Below, in pieces: positions 48,286 through 61,186 of a DNA stretch of 64,000 nucleotides; within the stretch, counting starts at the first letter, position 1; each line of letters begins with the position of its first letter. Origin of the DNA: Acridotheres tristis (taxonomy: Eukaryota > Chordata > Aves > Passeriformes > Sturnidae); NCBI GenBank assembly GCA_037013685.1, contig CM072906.1, forward strand, positions 4,377,001-4,441,000. The letters are read 5' to 3'. The notes beneath the pieces were generated by a model. The model ran no database searches, was not told the origin of the DNA, and was given only the letters and a program-made list of their open reading frames with translations. Made by a program: the position numbers and the translations under genes.

Positions 48286-51200
48286 AACAGCTCACAAACC
48301 TTCATGTGAGAATGTGGTTACTCATTCCTGCAGGATCAGTGCCCTAATCCCAACAATAGAGACAAATGAGCAGCAATTTTGTCACTGAGTCCACTGAGCC
48401 TGGGATTCCATCCTGTGAATTTTGTGTCCTTTCTTGGAAGAATCCTTATCCTTTCACCCAGTGATTTCATGGTTTTGTCCTAGCAGCTCTGTTGACAGAG
48501 TTTTGTATTGTTTTATTGGAAGTTTTGTTTTCTCTTATCGAGTATACCATCAATCATCATTGTTATTATCAATTTGCTCCTTAGTCTTGTAGCTTGATCT
48601 GCAGGCATTTTCCAATAACGTCTGTATTTTCTACATTGATCTTTATCTTTTCACAGAATTTCTATATTAAATGAATCCTTCCAGGCTGTTTTTAAATGAC
48701 ATGACACGTTGGGATAAAACCCACACAAGTCTGTGTGTTTGTAATGCACATGTCCTGGGAGACCAGAACTCTCTCTGCTTAGTCTGTGAAACAAATCCAC
48801 AGAGGAATTAAGGGAGACATACATCTTGGCTTTAAAGGTCTGCTTGCTTCTGCAACTGCCTCCAAATTATAGAAAGGCTCCAGACTGGAAAGGGGAGGGA
48901 GAGAAGGGGGGAATAACATAAGGACTGAAAAAGAAAGGCTTGAATTTAATTGCCCTAAAAATTTCAATCATTCAATCTGGTAATTAGAGAGCTGGCTGAT
49001 TCAGAAAGCAATTTCATTTGGAAAAAAAAAAAATAAAAAAAGAGCCCAACAAGATAATTGATGCTAAGTGAATATTTTACCTGAAATATTAAATACCAAA
49101 CTTAAGTCTGCCTCCAGGGCTCTTTCTGCTACCCCTTTTTGATCTGTCTTTCTACTTCTTTGTATTTTCCTCTCACATGACTCAACAGAACAGGACACTC
49201 CTTCAGAGAATCAGATTGTCACAGGGACAGGTTTATTTGAACTCTCTGTGCTGTGAAGGAGACAACATAATGATTTATTAGTAAAGAAAATAATAATAGG
49301 AAGTCTCCTGAGATGCAGCCTGGCTGTGAATCTCAGTGAGATTTTCCAGTGCTCAGTCTCTGTGTCTGGCCACGAGCACAGTCTGATGTCCTACCAAAGG
49401 GAACAGTTTTCTTTAGGAGCTGATCAAGTGCAGGGTAACAGCTTTCTTTGTCAACTTAACAAGGATTAGCAGAATGTTTCATGTTTAATTCTGGGCTCTC
49501 TGATGCCATGAAATGATACTTCAAGGCAGAGCTGTGCAGTCCTGCAGAGCACCGTGGGTGTCAGTGTCACAGGGGTCTGATTGCACAGGTCTCTTGGCAG
49601 GATGGAAAGAGGAGCTGGTTTATTGCACACTCTCAGGAGAGGTAACTGCTCATTCTCTGATATTTAATGGCTTAATGAACAAGGGCACCATCCCATACAC
49701 ACCTTAAAGGAATGGTGTGTACCTGGAAATTAGGTAGATAATAATTATTGCTACATTTATAGATGGAGAAATGATAAAAAAATGCACATGACACATTGGA
49801 TTCTGGTTTCCTGTGCTGTTCTAAGTGCTCACCTATGCAGCGTTTTCACACAAAACGTTACACTTCATTCCTGTTAGTAATGTTAAATTTTCATCTTAAA
49901 AGATCTTTTAAAGTGAGATTCCACATCTATTACTGCTTAGGAAGCCCATATCAAATGTATTCAGGTGCCTTTGCAATTTCTACCTTTGAGACTGATCATG
50001 AAAATGTTTTTGATCTGTACAACATTCACGATCTAAAAAGGCACATGACAGGTCTTGGGGACAATCCTTGTGGGGAGGTGGGGTGCCAGATGCAGTGCCA
50101 AATGGAATGTGGTCTTTTTTTGCAGCCAGAAAAAAATCCACAAATGCTGAATATGCTATGTAGGAAATGTATGGTAAGTACTTCTGTAAGTTTCAGGGCT
50201 ATTGCAGATTATTGCAAGTTTGGAGACCAACTTCATACCACACCATGACTCTGCTCCTGCCCACAGAGAATCTCCTGGCCTGCCTTTGAGTGGATGCCTT
50301 CAAGGTAAGACCCCTGGCACTTAATCAGGCTTGGGAACATCCTGCCAATAGGTGGGAACAATCCCATTCCAATCCAAGCTGCATTCCATCCTTCACACCA
50401 AAGGACTCCAGTTTCTGTGCAAGTCCTGGAGCTGAGCAAACTCTGAGTCAGGAATATAAACCAAGGCACTGAAGGGAGAATATCAGCTAATTCCAGCAAA
50501 GCCACCAGGCAGAACCACCAAGCTAAGGTGGATTTCAAACCTTCCAGGGAAAACTAGCAACTTGCCTTGAACCACCCACTTTTCCTTAATCACCTTAAAT
50601 TTATCAGTAGCTCCTGTTCTTTTGAGAGCCATGATGATGCCTTTTTTTTTCTTTTTTTTTTTTTTCTTTTCTCTGTACAGTTGTTTTCTTGGTAGCTGAT
50701 TAAATTCTCCCTACAGAGGACAGGTTACCCCGTGCTGCTCAGGCAGTCTGGTCTCAATACTGTATTTTGGAACCTGGCAACAAAGCAAATCTCAGGCAAG
50801 TGAGTCTTATGTTCACCATGTACAGAGCTCCTGCAGTACAGGTACAGAAAAGAAGCTATTACAGACACCTCTGCAGAATTTTAAATAAATTAAACAGTGC
50901 AAATCCCACTGTGAACCTCCTCTCTCTGTCGAGCAGAGACACAAACACCGTTTTGGAAACAGCCAGGGCTGCTGTAACTGTTAATTAAGTTCTGTGCATT
51001 TGTTGTTCAGGACACTGAATGCAAGCCCCCTTCTCTGAGCTACCCCTCCCTCTCTGAGAATTCATAGCCACTATCTAATCTGACAAAAACTGTGTACTCT
51101 TTTATACTTGGAGGTCACTTTATGTTACTTACAGTGTGTTGCATTATGTCAAAAGGCATAACACAACATAATGAAAAGCAGACTAATATAACTCAACCTG

Positions 51201-51394
51201 ACATCAATGACATAATATGATGTGGCTACTGAGAAATGCACTGTTGTCATTGTTTTGTGTTTTCATCTGATACCTACTTGCTATTCCTGCATGGGGCATT
51301 TGTTGCAGAATTTGGAGAAGGTTACAGACTGAGCACGTCTGATTCTGCTGTGGTTCCCAAAATTTTTGAACTGAGATCACTTGGTTGGATTTGC
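48286..51394. other. Intergenic, nothing recognised
   Basis: Contains an A-rich tract near 49.02 kb and a T-rich tract near 50.64-50.67 kb. The 150-codon frame at 49.8-50.25 kb is cysteine-rich by chance and has no recognisable domain or splice support. Confidence 0.45.
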
Positions 51395-51436
51395 TGGGTG
51401 TTCCCCCTGATTTACACTAGCAAGAATCAGGCTCTA
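51395..51436. repeat. Possible old repeat fragment (CCTGATTTACACTAG)
   Basis: CCCCTGATTTACACTAGCAA followed by GAATCAGGCTC resembles a short segment common in old amniote repeats (CTGATTTACACCAG). Too short to be firm. Confidence 0.3.
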
Positions 51437-53795
51437 AAAAGCATCACATAAAGAGCAATTACATTAGGAAAGCCATCAAGTTGGAAAATGCAGCTCCTGG
51501 GAGTAAGGAAATGACAACACTGTTAGAGTCCCTGTAACCTTAGCTCTGCCCTCCTGGGCAGTAAAGGAGCCTGCACTGTTTTTCCTGCAGGATGTCATTT
51601 CATTTTGTAGGACTGTGGAGCAGAGCAGCTGCTCAATATTTCTCTGAACTTCTTCACGTAGTCTGTGGTCCCACACCTCATTTGCTGCACATCAAACAAA
51701 TCCTTTTGTGGCTTAGGTACTTTTCTTCTTCCTGTTTTTATTTGCTATTGTATTGTTCTAATTACCACACTAGATGTGTATTTCAAAACCAAGGCTGAAT
51801 CTATCTTCCCAACACATCCACAAGGTTGAAACATGCTGTTGTTCCTTCCTTGTTCCACAGACAGGGAGCAGAAGCACAAAATTGCATCTATGGGCCCAAT
51901 GGGAAGTCTGTCCTAGACCAGGCTATAGCACAAGGCAGCAAAATCCCAGCCTTTTGCATGAATTCTTTATTTTTATTCCCTGGCTACTTTACCCTGTCCA
52001 GACCCTCAGTGGAAAAAGCAGGCATGAGCCTCATTTCTGAAAGCCTCGGGCAACAATAGGTGAAAATGGATTGTTCTGGTGATGAATCCGTCCAGCAGAA
52101 CCAAAACAGGAGACTCAACAGTAACCAAAGTAATTGAGCTGATGGATTATAATGAAACCCACCGTGCTTTCCACTAGAGTTTTACAGACAAATCCATCAA
52201 AAACACCATCTCTAGCCTCTTCTCCTCTCTAACTCTCTATGGAGTTTTATGTATCATTTTCAACCCCTGTCTTCTGGTGGATCTAGAACCTATTTTTAAG
52301 CATTGCTGTTGTGGTTATTATTAATATTATGTTAATGGTGTTCGGCCAAGCCAGCTGAAGCCATGGCTTGCTCAGTGACAGAACTGAGCCCCCGGTGACT
52401 CTGAGCCAGGCTGGTCAGGGGGCTGCACTCTCCCCCTCGTGGGGCTGTCATTCCATCTCTGCATGGACTGTTTGGGAGGCCTTGGAAGCAGTGGGACAGA
52501 TCACAACATCATTGCTGCAACACAGGATTTGATGAGAGTGTAATTAGTTTCTGCTGACAAAGCCTGTTCTTCCTGGCCAGAAACCCTGCTGAGAGGTTCG
52601 GGTTCAGCAAAGCAGAAGTCAGGAGGGGAGGGAGGTTAAAGGAAAGTTAAAGAGCTCGGGGAAACCAGGTGAGGTTTAGACATCTGCCAACGTTCTGGCC
52701 AGGTATCCCCACAGAAAGGAATTACATTCACTTAAAACTTTCAAAGAATGAAGGAACAAGACTTGACAAATTGTTCTCCCTGTCAGAAATTTTACCTGAA
52801 TGTTTCTGTCTTTTATTTAGCTTTTGATGGGGTCTACTAAGGCATTTACTGGATGAGATTTTATTTTTCTAAATGATGAGATTTTATTTTCTAAATTAAT
52901 CTGCTGCATTTGTAATTTCTGTCTGTACCAACACACATGCATAATTTTTGCAAATGTTTACAGTATGGTATGGAGCATCCTAAAATTTCGGGGTGAACAA
53001 TTGGAACTCTTCACCTGAAATCTTACAATGTAAGGTTCTACCTCCTCTGAAAAAAATTCAGCATAGCAAAATCCAATTTTGTTTACAGATAATAATATCT
53101 AAATACTGACCCAGTGACTAAATTCATGGCAGGTGTTTGTGGTTTAATTGCAGATGAATCTCAGAGTTGGTTGGGTCTCATCACACTGAGCTTTGGAGCC
53201 AGTGATGCTCCATTGCAGACACACACACAGGGTGGAATGGGACACAGGCAGCAGCACCACCTCAGAGTATACAGCACAGATTTTAGGCTACACCATCCAT
53301 AAAAGCACTAGAAGAAGGACTGCCAAACAAGGGACAATTCAAGAATTTAAATGCAGTGGAAAATGCCAGTTGAAATAGTCACTTTGGAAATTATGGATGT
53401 AGTAGCTTGGCATTGCTTTGCAGATGTTGAACGTAGAACATGGTAATATCCCTCCAGCACAGTACCTGCAAATCCAGGAGCCACAAAGGCATTTAACAAC
53501 TTTTTGTAAATGTCACAAGTTCCTAATTCAATCCTTTGGCACTCTTCTAAAAAATCATTATGGGGGAATCATCATATGGCATAGTAACAAACTTCCCTGT
53601 TGGTGCTAATGAAACAGCTCACACCCCTAAACCTGGCTTAAAACTAGGAAAAGGAGCACAGCACATAAGAAAGGTGCCATATTCTGACCTCACAAAGAAC
53701 AGCACAAACCCACTGTCACCTCTTAGAAAAAGTGGGATTATTTGGGACTGACCATCATGAGACTGAGGACAGAATGTGGACCCTGTGCAGCCTTC
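51437..53795. other. Intergenic, nothing recognised
   Basis: No exon, RNA gene or repeat family was identified. Confidence 0.45.
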
Positions 53796-53852
53796 ACAGA
53801 GTCATGGAATGCTTTGGTTTGGAAGGGAGCTTTGCAGATCAGTTTGTCCATA
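53796..53852 (-). repeat. Short CR1 3'-end fragment
   Basis: AGTCATGGAATGCTTTGGTT followed by TGGAAGGGAGCTTTGCAGAT is the start of a reverse-complement CR1 3' end; only about 55 bp are recognisable. Confidence 0.6.
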
Positions 53853-56800
53853 GTGCTGGAAGCTCTGGTTCCACTGCAGTGCAGGAGCTGCAGGTGAAAT
53901 GTGCAGGAGGAAGGATTGTCCTGGCACTGGAGGCTCAGTTGTCACAATGGGTGACAGCACATCCTGCCACTGAAGGACCTTGGGGTGGGACCCTGAGGGT
54001 GACCAGTTCTGAGATGAGCTGAGCACCTCCTGTAAAAGTCTTCAGCAAACAGACAGACACATTCACAACGAAGTTTCAGCACCTTTAACTCTCACACTGA
54101 CTCGCTGGGGACTCACTGCCTGAGTACTTTGGTGGCTGTGGGTAGAACCTACAGATCTGACACCCTGAGTGTCTTTGCTCCTGCCTTTGCCAGTCTGTGG
54201 TAATCCTTACTCTGAGACTAATCAGGTCCTTTTAACTTAGGACCCCCCAAGCTATCCTTGTTCTCTTGGATGGATTACCCTGTTGTGACATGTCTCGACC
54301 TGCTGCTCGACTCAGTTCTCTTGCTAACCCATTTTATATTCCTGGCACCTCAACACACAGACATTAGTTATGTATGCATGTGAGCCAACCCCAATGTACT
54401 CAGAAATGCAACACAAAATCCCCTGGTATTTTGAAAATACACACTACAGTCACTCAAACAGGAGGAAATGCAAATGCCACACTCAGACACATTGGCATAT
54501 TCCCATTTAGTCCATACAAGTATCCCAAAAGCAGGACTTCACACTCCAAAACTCATGTTTTAGAGGACACAAAGTTTGAAAAATGACAGTCAATTGTAAT
54601 AATTGCCTCTCAGATGGGCTGAATTACTCCTTGAGGAACTAGACTTCCTCCCTTGTCTGTGAAGGAAATACCTTTAGCTTGAGATTTTTGGTTTAAAAGC
54701 AATCTGAAGCATGAATCCAACATCCTGGCCATACAGAGACTCCCTAAATCCCGAAGCCTAAAGCCCAGAACATGAGGACAGACAAAACTGAAATGATCTG
54801 GGTGCACAGAGAGTTGAACTTTTGTAAGAAACAAACTTGACCCACATCATGCCTTTCAGCAGAAGTCAAGACCAAGGCTTCTAGAAGCCAAAATCTCTCC
54901 TGAAAGGAGGAGCAGCAAACAGGTCAAGGTGCATCCTTCACTAGTGGGTTGCAGGTTGTGGTGACACTGCTCCACAAACCATCAGTTGTCCCCTCAGCAG
55001 GGATGGAAGCTGCTCCTTGCTGAGGACAACAAGGGCAGGAGAGAAGAGCTGTTGGAGCTGCAGGCTGAGCTGGAGCCAGGTCCCTGCAAAGGGGGGACAC
55101 TGAGCACACACTCTGTCCTCAAAATAATTTGGGAGAGGCACTTCCATGGTACTGCTCAGCACAGCTGTGGGTGGACATCGTGCACCTCCTCACTGAAAAA
55201 GTACAGAGCAATGCACTGAGGAAAATCTGCTTTGGGAAAGGGAAAATATTTGGAGTCTAAGCTGGAAGATGCTTACCATGAATAACTGTGGCTCCCAGTC
55301 TAACTTCCACCAACAACTGGAATACAGCAAATAGCAATGGCTGCAGAGGCAGGGTCACCACAACATCCCACAGGGAGCCACAAACTCAACAAGCTCCTCA
55401 GAAGACAGAATTAACAAATAACCACCTTTTTCAAGTTTTTACTTTTCCTATGGTGAGTGAGTAATTCTCCCTCATCAATGACAGGCACTGAACTCATTCT
55501 GTATTGATAGGAAAAATGCAAAATAACCCAGGAAATACTCTGTGATCACTTTCAGACATAAGGATGCCATTCAGAACTCACTGATCACATGTATGTATCA
55601 GTTATTGTGAGCACAGAAACAAACAAAGTCCCCCAGGCAAGTCTGCTGTGAACTCCTAACCTAAGGTTCTTAAACATGCCAGGCAGAGGGAAATCCAATT
55701 TTCATTAACCTCGTTAAGCCAGACACTCTTTTGCCTGCTGAGTGGCCACTTCAGTGAGGCAGGTAAATGTACAGTCTGTTTAAACCCTATTTTTATCTCT
55801 TGTTTCATGTGTTTATATATGACCAACCCCTCTTCACTCATTCAGCCACTGTAGCTGTGCACTTGTGCAGAAACCCACGTGGATAAATGTGGGTTAGTGA
55901 GGAGAGAGGTCATTTGCATTTTGGTGTTTGTCAGTGCGACATGCAAAGAGTTTCTGTGCAAAGAGGCATCAGCTGCATGTCATCCTGCTTTTGATATTTA
56001 TAATTTGATTTTTTATATAAGGAAACAGACAAATATTCAAGGCTAATAGAGGTGCAAAGAACCACCTTTAGCAAATCCAGTCATCACTCCACACTGGTCC
56101 TGGCCAGTGTGCCTGCTTCTTACCAGCAAGCTGACAGATCATGGAAGAAGGGACAAACTCTGGGTACATTATTCCTACATTTCCTTATTCCAGTCTTTAG
56201 GTCAAGGAATGTATTATGTATCCTGAGATTTCAGTAGGAGCTCTTGGATACTCAGGGATTTTTTAATCAACTCACTTATCTACTTGACAGAATGTACAAT
56301 TTTAGTTCCTCATGTATAAGATAGGATGTTGAGGTGTCCTGCAACGTTAAGTGGTTAAAAAAAATACACCCCAGAGCTCTTCAAGTAGCTCTTTCTCGTT
56401 GTAAACCATGCTTGACTTCCTGATTTGTTTGAGGAAAAAGCCACTGAGTGTGTAGACGTCTTTTATCCCTCTTAGCCACAATTCCTTTGAGAAATCCAAC
56501 AGCGAAGGTGGATACAATTATTGTAAATAATGTTGGATAGAACCCAGAGCAGATGAAGGTGGGAGGATACAGCTCAACAAGAACAGAAGTGGTTTCTAAT
56601 GAGAGAGGGAATATTTCACTCTCAGCATGGCTGTTATTATGTCCTACACATTAATTCAGCCGAGAAGTCTTGAAGTAGCAGAATGAGTTTGTATTCACTG
56701 AAGTGGCAGGCACTGGCATGGCTGCCTTCCTTTCTACTCTTACAATTAATACTTTCCTGGTTTCTGAGAGAAAAATATGAGCGTTAAACCCTGTGAGGCA

Positions 56801-58027
56801 TGAGGCACCTCACAAGGTCTCAAATCTTGCAATATTGCAGCCTAGTCCATTCACAGCAGTACATATTTCACTTTCAGTCTTATTTTGATTATTTTCTGTA
56901 TTTTTCCTAGAACTGTGGGACATGATTCACCTTCCTGAAAAATAAGCCCCAATAATTCTACCAGAGATATGAATTCTTCTGCCCAGGAACACCCATGGTT
57001 AGATAGTTTCCTAAATCTTCCCCTACAGTTCTCATGGAACTGTCCACTTTGCCCTGAACTGTCCTTTTTACAAGTGAGCAACCAGCACGTGAGCTGGTGT
57101 AATGGCTTACCTCAAAATCCAGAGGTTTTTCTCCATCTTTGTTTAAATCCCTGTACCCTCACTTTAATTTTATAAGCATTCCTGACTTCTGCACAGGTGG
57201 AGGTCACCAGTCCTTCCAGCCAAAATGTGAATAAGTTCCTTTTCTCCTTTCCCTGGCAATGTCCTGCAGGAGCTGCAGGGCAGGATTAGTGTTCTCTTTA
57301 TGAGGATTTCTTTTCACGCTGCTTCCCAGAGCTGGAGCTGACAGAAAAGAGAAGGACAGGAAGTGTGAGGGGATTATTTCCAGGCTGACAGAGGTCCCCA
57401 CGAGTAACATCTTTGGTGGTGCCATTCTAAACCCTTCATCTCCGTATAAGAACTTTGCATTCCCAAACCTGCTAAAATCCTGAAAGTTTGAAGTGGAATC
57501 CTGCTACGGTTAATTTAAGTCAAATACAGCCTGAGTGTTTGGTTCCCTAAAGGATCTAACTATAAATCATATATCCTTGTGACATCTCCCATATCACAGA
57601 AGAAGAAAAATGCCCCACATCCTTTTTCTGTGTATTTTTCTTGTCACTTGCCTTGCACTCACATCTGCCTCTCCCTGTGCCAGGAGCTTGCTCCTTGTTC
57701 CACAGCTGTGCAGCACTCAATACAACAGACCCCAAGCCCACAACCTCATTTCTGGGGTTACCTATTGCAAGGCTGGTAGAGAAATAACTGCAGCCAGCAG
57801 GGAAAGCTGCTTTTAGGCAGCTGGAAAGGAACAAATCCAGGCAAGGGCTGCGTGCCTGCAGCTCCCACTGAGTCCAGCCCAGGCTGTGGTAGCTCGGCAG
57901 CTCTCAGCATCCTGGAGGATTTATTCTGCAGCGTGTTTGCTTGTGAGGAAGGCAGTGTGTGACTGGAAACCACAGCTCCCAGCCACTTCTCCCTGGGTGT
58001 TGAGTGAGAGCCTGAGCTCTTGCAGAC
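53853..58027. other. Intergenic, nothing recognised
   Basis: No supported exon. A possible MIR-like scrap (AGTTCCTCATGTATAAGATA) lies at about 56.31 kb. Open frames are short and overlapping. Confidence 0.45.
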
Positions 58028-58132
58028 CGGCCCTTACCTTTCCCAGGCGGGCGCCGCAGCGGGAATAAAAACAAAACACGGAGCTGAATTTATTTCTAGC
58101 CAGCGGAAATTTCATATTGAGGGTTACAGGCG
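58028..58132 (-). promoter_or_regulatory. CpG-dense patch with donor-like site
   Basis: Eight CpG dinucleotides fall in about 105 bp, in surroundings that look CpG-poor by eye. On the minus strand it reads CCTGGGAAAG|GTAAGG, a strong 5' splice-site match at 58037/58038. It may be a noncoding first exon or a small unmethylated element. No TATA box or coding continuation was found. Confidence 0.35.
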
Positions 58133-58734
58133 TCCTGTGCCTCTTAAAAGCAAGTAATAAAATGCTGCTCTCAATTACAAATTGTATTTACATTTTAAAC
58201 CCCCATATGGTTTGGGGGGGTGGAGGGAGGTTTCGAATGCATTAGCAGCAGCGCTGTGCCATGATTAGTTACAATTTTTTTCTCTTTGTAATGAACAATT
58301 AATGCCTCCACCTTTTTTTTTCCTCTCTCTTGCAAACTTAGCCTGTGGCTATGCCAGGTACAGTCGGTAAACAAGGCACAACTCCTGCCTCCTGTTATGA
58401 ACACAAGCACATGAATGGAGATGACCATCTCTAAAAGGCCTCCTGGAACAGGATTCACATGCTGAGTATAAATTCGATAACAATTGATTTTTCTTATGTA
58501 ACTTCCTGGGCTAAACTTTCCGAAGTGGAGGGACATTGAACAGGATAATGCAAAACGCATGCAAATGTGCACAGCTCCATCCTCCTGTGCTAGGAAAGTC
58601 AAATCCCTTCTCCCTGCCCTCAAGCCCTGCTGAAGACAAAGCACTCCTTGTGTTACACGGTCGCAACAGGACCTGCTAAAGGGTTTTACCCCAACCTTCT
58701 TCTAAGTCTCCTTTAAGTTCCAAAAGGCCAAATT
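58133..58734. other. Single-copy block with twin octamer motif
   Basis: ATGCAAAA at 58548-58555 and ATGCAAAT at 58559-58566 are spaced 11 bp apart, one helical turn. The block has no recognised repeat or exon. Regulatory function is inferred only from motif layout. Confidence 0.35.
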
Positions 58735-59010
58735 ACGTCTCCTTGGAGCCTTCTCCAGGTTGAAAAACCCTGACTCCATCAGCCTTTCCTCAAAGGTGAA
58801 GTTTTTCAGCCCTCAGAGCATTTTTGTGGCTGGCCTCCTCCAGCAGGTCCTTCCCTGTGCTGGGAGCCCAGAGCTGGATGCAGTGATCCAGGTGGGAATC
58901 CCAGCAGAGCTCAGGAGAGGGGCAGAATATTCCCCTGGCCTGCTGCCCATGCTGGGGGTGAGCCCAGCACTCAGGGCTGCTCCTGATCCCTTCATTCCCA
59001 GCTTGGATTG
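58735..59010 (-). repeat. CR1 LINE fragment
   Basis: The stretches TCTCCTTGGAGCCTTCTCCA, CATCAGCCTTTCCTC, GAGCCCAGAGCTGGATGCAG and TGATCCAGGTGGGAATCCCA match the reverse complement of CR1 upstream of its 3' end. Bounds are approximate. It runs directly into the 12-bp minisatellite. Confidence 0.8.
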
Positions 59011-59027
59011 ATCCCAGGGGATGCCCT

Positions 59028-59335
59028 GCAGAGCTGGGACAGAGCTGGGACAGAGTTGGGAACACAACTGGGAACAGAGCTGGGACAGAGCTGGGAACAC
59101 AACTGGGAACAGAGCTGGGAACAGAGCTGGGAACAGAGCTGGGAACAGAGCTGGGAACAGAACTGGGAACAGAGCTGGGAACAGAGCTGGGAACACAACT
59201 GGGAACAGAGCTGGGAACACAACTGGGATTAGAACTGGGAACAGAGCTGGGAACAGAGCTGGGAACACAACTGGGAACAGAGCTGGGACAGAGCTGGGAA
59301 CAGAGTTGGGATCAGAACTGGGAGCAGAGCTGTGC
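59028..59335 (+). repeat. 12-bp minisatellite (AACAGAGCTGGG)
   Basis: About 25 units, mostly 12 bp, with 11-bp ACAGAGCTGGG variants and interspersed AACACAACTGGG units. The CR1 copy beside it holds CCCAGAGCTGG, a plausible seed. Open frames across it (repeats of NRAG, EQSW, FPAL) are products of the period. Confidence 0.95.
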
Positions 59336-60805
59336 CAGTTTACCACAGCGAACCTGCTTTGCTTTTATTTACAAATAATACATTTATGGCACAAAGGCTA
59401 TAAATGGTATTTCATTACTTTTACTGCTTATTTGGATATTTCCCTAGAGGGCTAATACAGCATTACTGTTGTGTTGCTATTTCAGCTTCTGTTTTTACAG
59501 AAGTTTAGTTTGCAGCTAAACCATTCGGCCCATCTGGGGCTAGGCTGAGCTCAGAGCTCAGCTTTGAATGAGGAGCACATTTGGTGTAATTAGATTTGTG
59601 GGTTTAGGTGTTTGGGGTTTATTTTTTTTACTGTACAACTCTGTAATAAAAAGAAATGGCTGTAATTTATAGCCCAGCATTTGGCAAGTGGTTTGTCTGG
59701 TCCAGGATTATTTTTTTATGGCCAAAATTTTAAATTTAGGTGAGAATTTCAAAGATTCTTAGTACCCACAATTAAGGCAGATGTTCAGTGCTGCCAAGCT
59801 CAGGCATTCAAAAATCATTAATCATGCATAAAAATACCAGTATTAACTCAAAATAAGAAGACATGGACACAAACTGACACCCACATGGATATTCAAGTAC
59901 CTCTGAATAAGGCTAATATTTAATTTTGTATCAAATTAACTCCTAATGAAAATGAGTGTTTTAATATAGGATGTAATATTTGTGACATTGAAAAAATCTT
60001 ACAAGCAAAAACATTTTGATGTTGGATTAAGTATACTTAAGGCAATAAAACTAAAAATATTTTTATTTTGCTTAATAAGCAGCAGTGAGAACCTGTGACT
60101 AAATTAGTCTCTATGCCACAATATTGCATCAGTTTGGCTCATGACTTTGGGTTCCTTTTTTTAGGATTCCAGTATTTGTTCTCCATATGCATTTTCCCCC
60201 AGCTTTTTTCTACAATAATGAAAGCTCAAAAATTCCTGTTTTGAGTTTCATACAAGCTAAGATTCTCTAATCATCCAGCTTTGGGAACTCCACACCAAAG
60301 AAGAACACTAAGCATGATTAGAATGATAAGCATGATAAGAATCACAAAAATATCAGGAAAAACATGAACAAGGAGTGTTGCTTTTCTTTATCAAGAAAGC
60401 TAAAACTTTGCTTTCTTTGCAACAGTTCAATCCCCAGCATAACAAATACCTGCCCATAAAGAGAACTTCTAAGACTTTCTGGAAAATAAAATTTGCTTTG
60501 TAGAGCAAATACTCATTGGATGGTACAGACAAATGCCAACAGAAAGAGAGCTGTAGTCAAAACATGTTCTGTGAGTGCACTCACATTGCACTGCACATAT
60601 ATGAGTGCACTTACAGAACCTTTTCTGCACTCTGGGAATGCAATTGCAAATGTTTAAGCACTGTGAAAGAGGGAAATGCAGCACTGACCCAGCTTCTTCC
60701 AGAGGTACCCCGGAGCAATGGAAGTGTGCTGCTGACTTCCACTGAGCTGGGATCCAGCCCTCAGAGTGAAAAGGTGAAAAAGGCTCTGTAGGACTTGGAG
60801 AACAT
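59336..60805. other. Intergenic, AT-rich, nothing recognised
   Basis: Contains a near-palindrome GCTGAGCTCAGAGCTCAGC at 59544-59562. No exon or known repeat was identified. Confidence 0.45.
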
Positions 60806-61186
60806 GTCCTGCATCCAGGACTCTGAGAGCAGGTACTGCTCCAGGACTTTGAGAGCAGTTCCTGTATCCAGGACTCTGAGCAGTTCCTGTATCCAGGACT
60901 CTCAGCAGTTCCTGTATCCAGGACTCTGAGAGCAGTTCCTATATCCAGGACTATGAGAGCAGGTCCTGCATCCAGGACTCTGAGAGCAGGTCCTGCATCC
61001 AGGACTCTGAGAGCAGGTCTTGCATCCAGGACTCTGAGAGCAGTTCCTGTATCCAGGACTCTGAGCAGTTCCTGTATCCAGGACTCTGAGAGCAGTTCCT
61101 GCTCCAGGACTTTGAGAGCAGTTCCTATATCCAGGACTCTGAGAGCAGTTCCTGTATCCAGGACTCAGAGCAGTTCCTGCTCCAGG
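60806..61186 (+). repeat. 27-bp minisatellite, about 15 units
   Basis: Units follow CTGTATCCAGGACTCTGAGA followed by GCAGTTC, in 25-, 26- and 27-bp length variants. GCATCC-type units with AGGTC ends cluster in the middle, around 60.96-61.03 kb. The 109-codon minus-strand frame (SQSPGYRNC repeats) is a by-product. Confidence 0.95.

Noticed and set aside
49796..50248. 150-codon cysteine-containing frame
   Set aside because: No domain recognised, no paired splice sites, no promoter. The length is unremarkable for 64 kb scanned in six frames.
54030..54365. Possible LTR-like block starting TGT and ending ACA
   Set aside because: No polypurine tract, primer-binding site, poly(A) signal layout or second copy was found; the terminal bases alone are not evidence.
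55272..55277. Alternative MYL10 start: ATG directly followed by GTAAGC on the minus strand
   Set aside because: It has the ATG-donor form, but no TATA box or muscle motifs lie upstream, whereas 46742-46744 has Kozak context and a TATA promoter at the right distance. It remains a weak candidate for a distal alternative exon.
58813..59455. Open frames of 144 and 177 codons with NRAG or FPAL repeats
   Set aside because: The 12-bp period keeps frames open. One starts inside a CR1 fragment, so it is not a gene.
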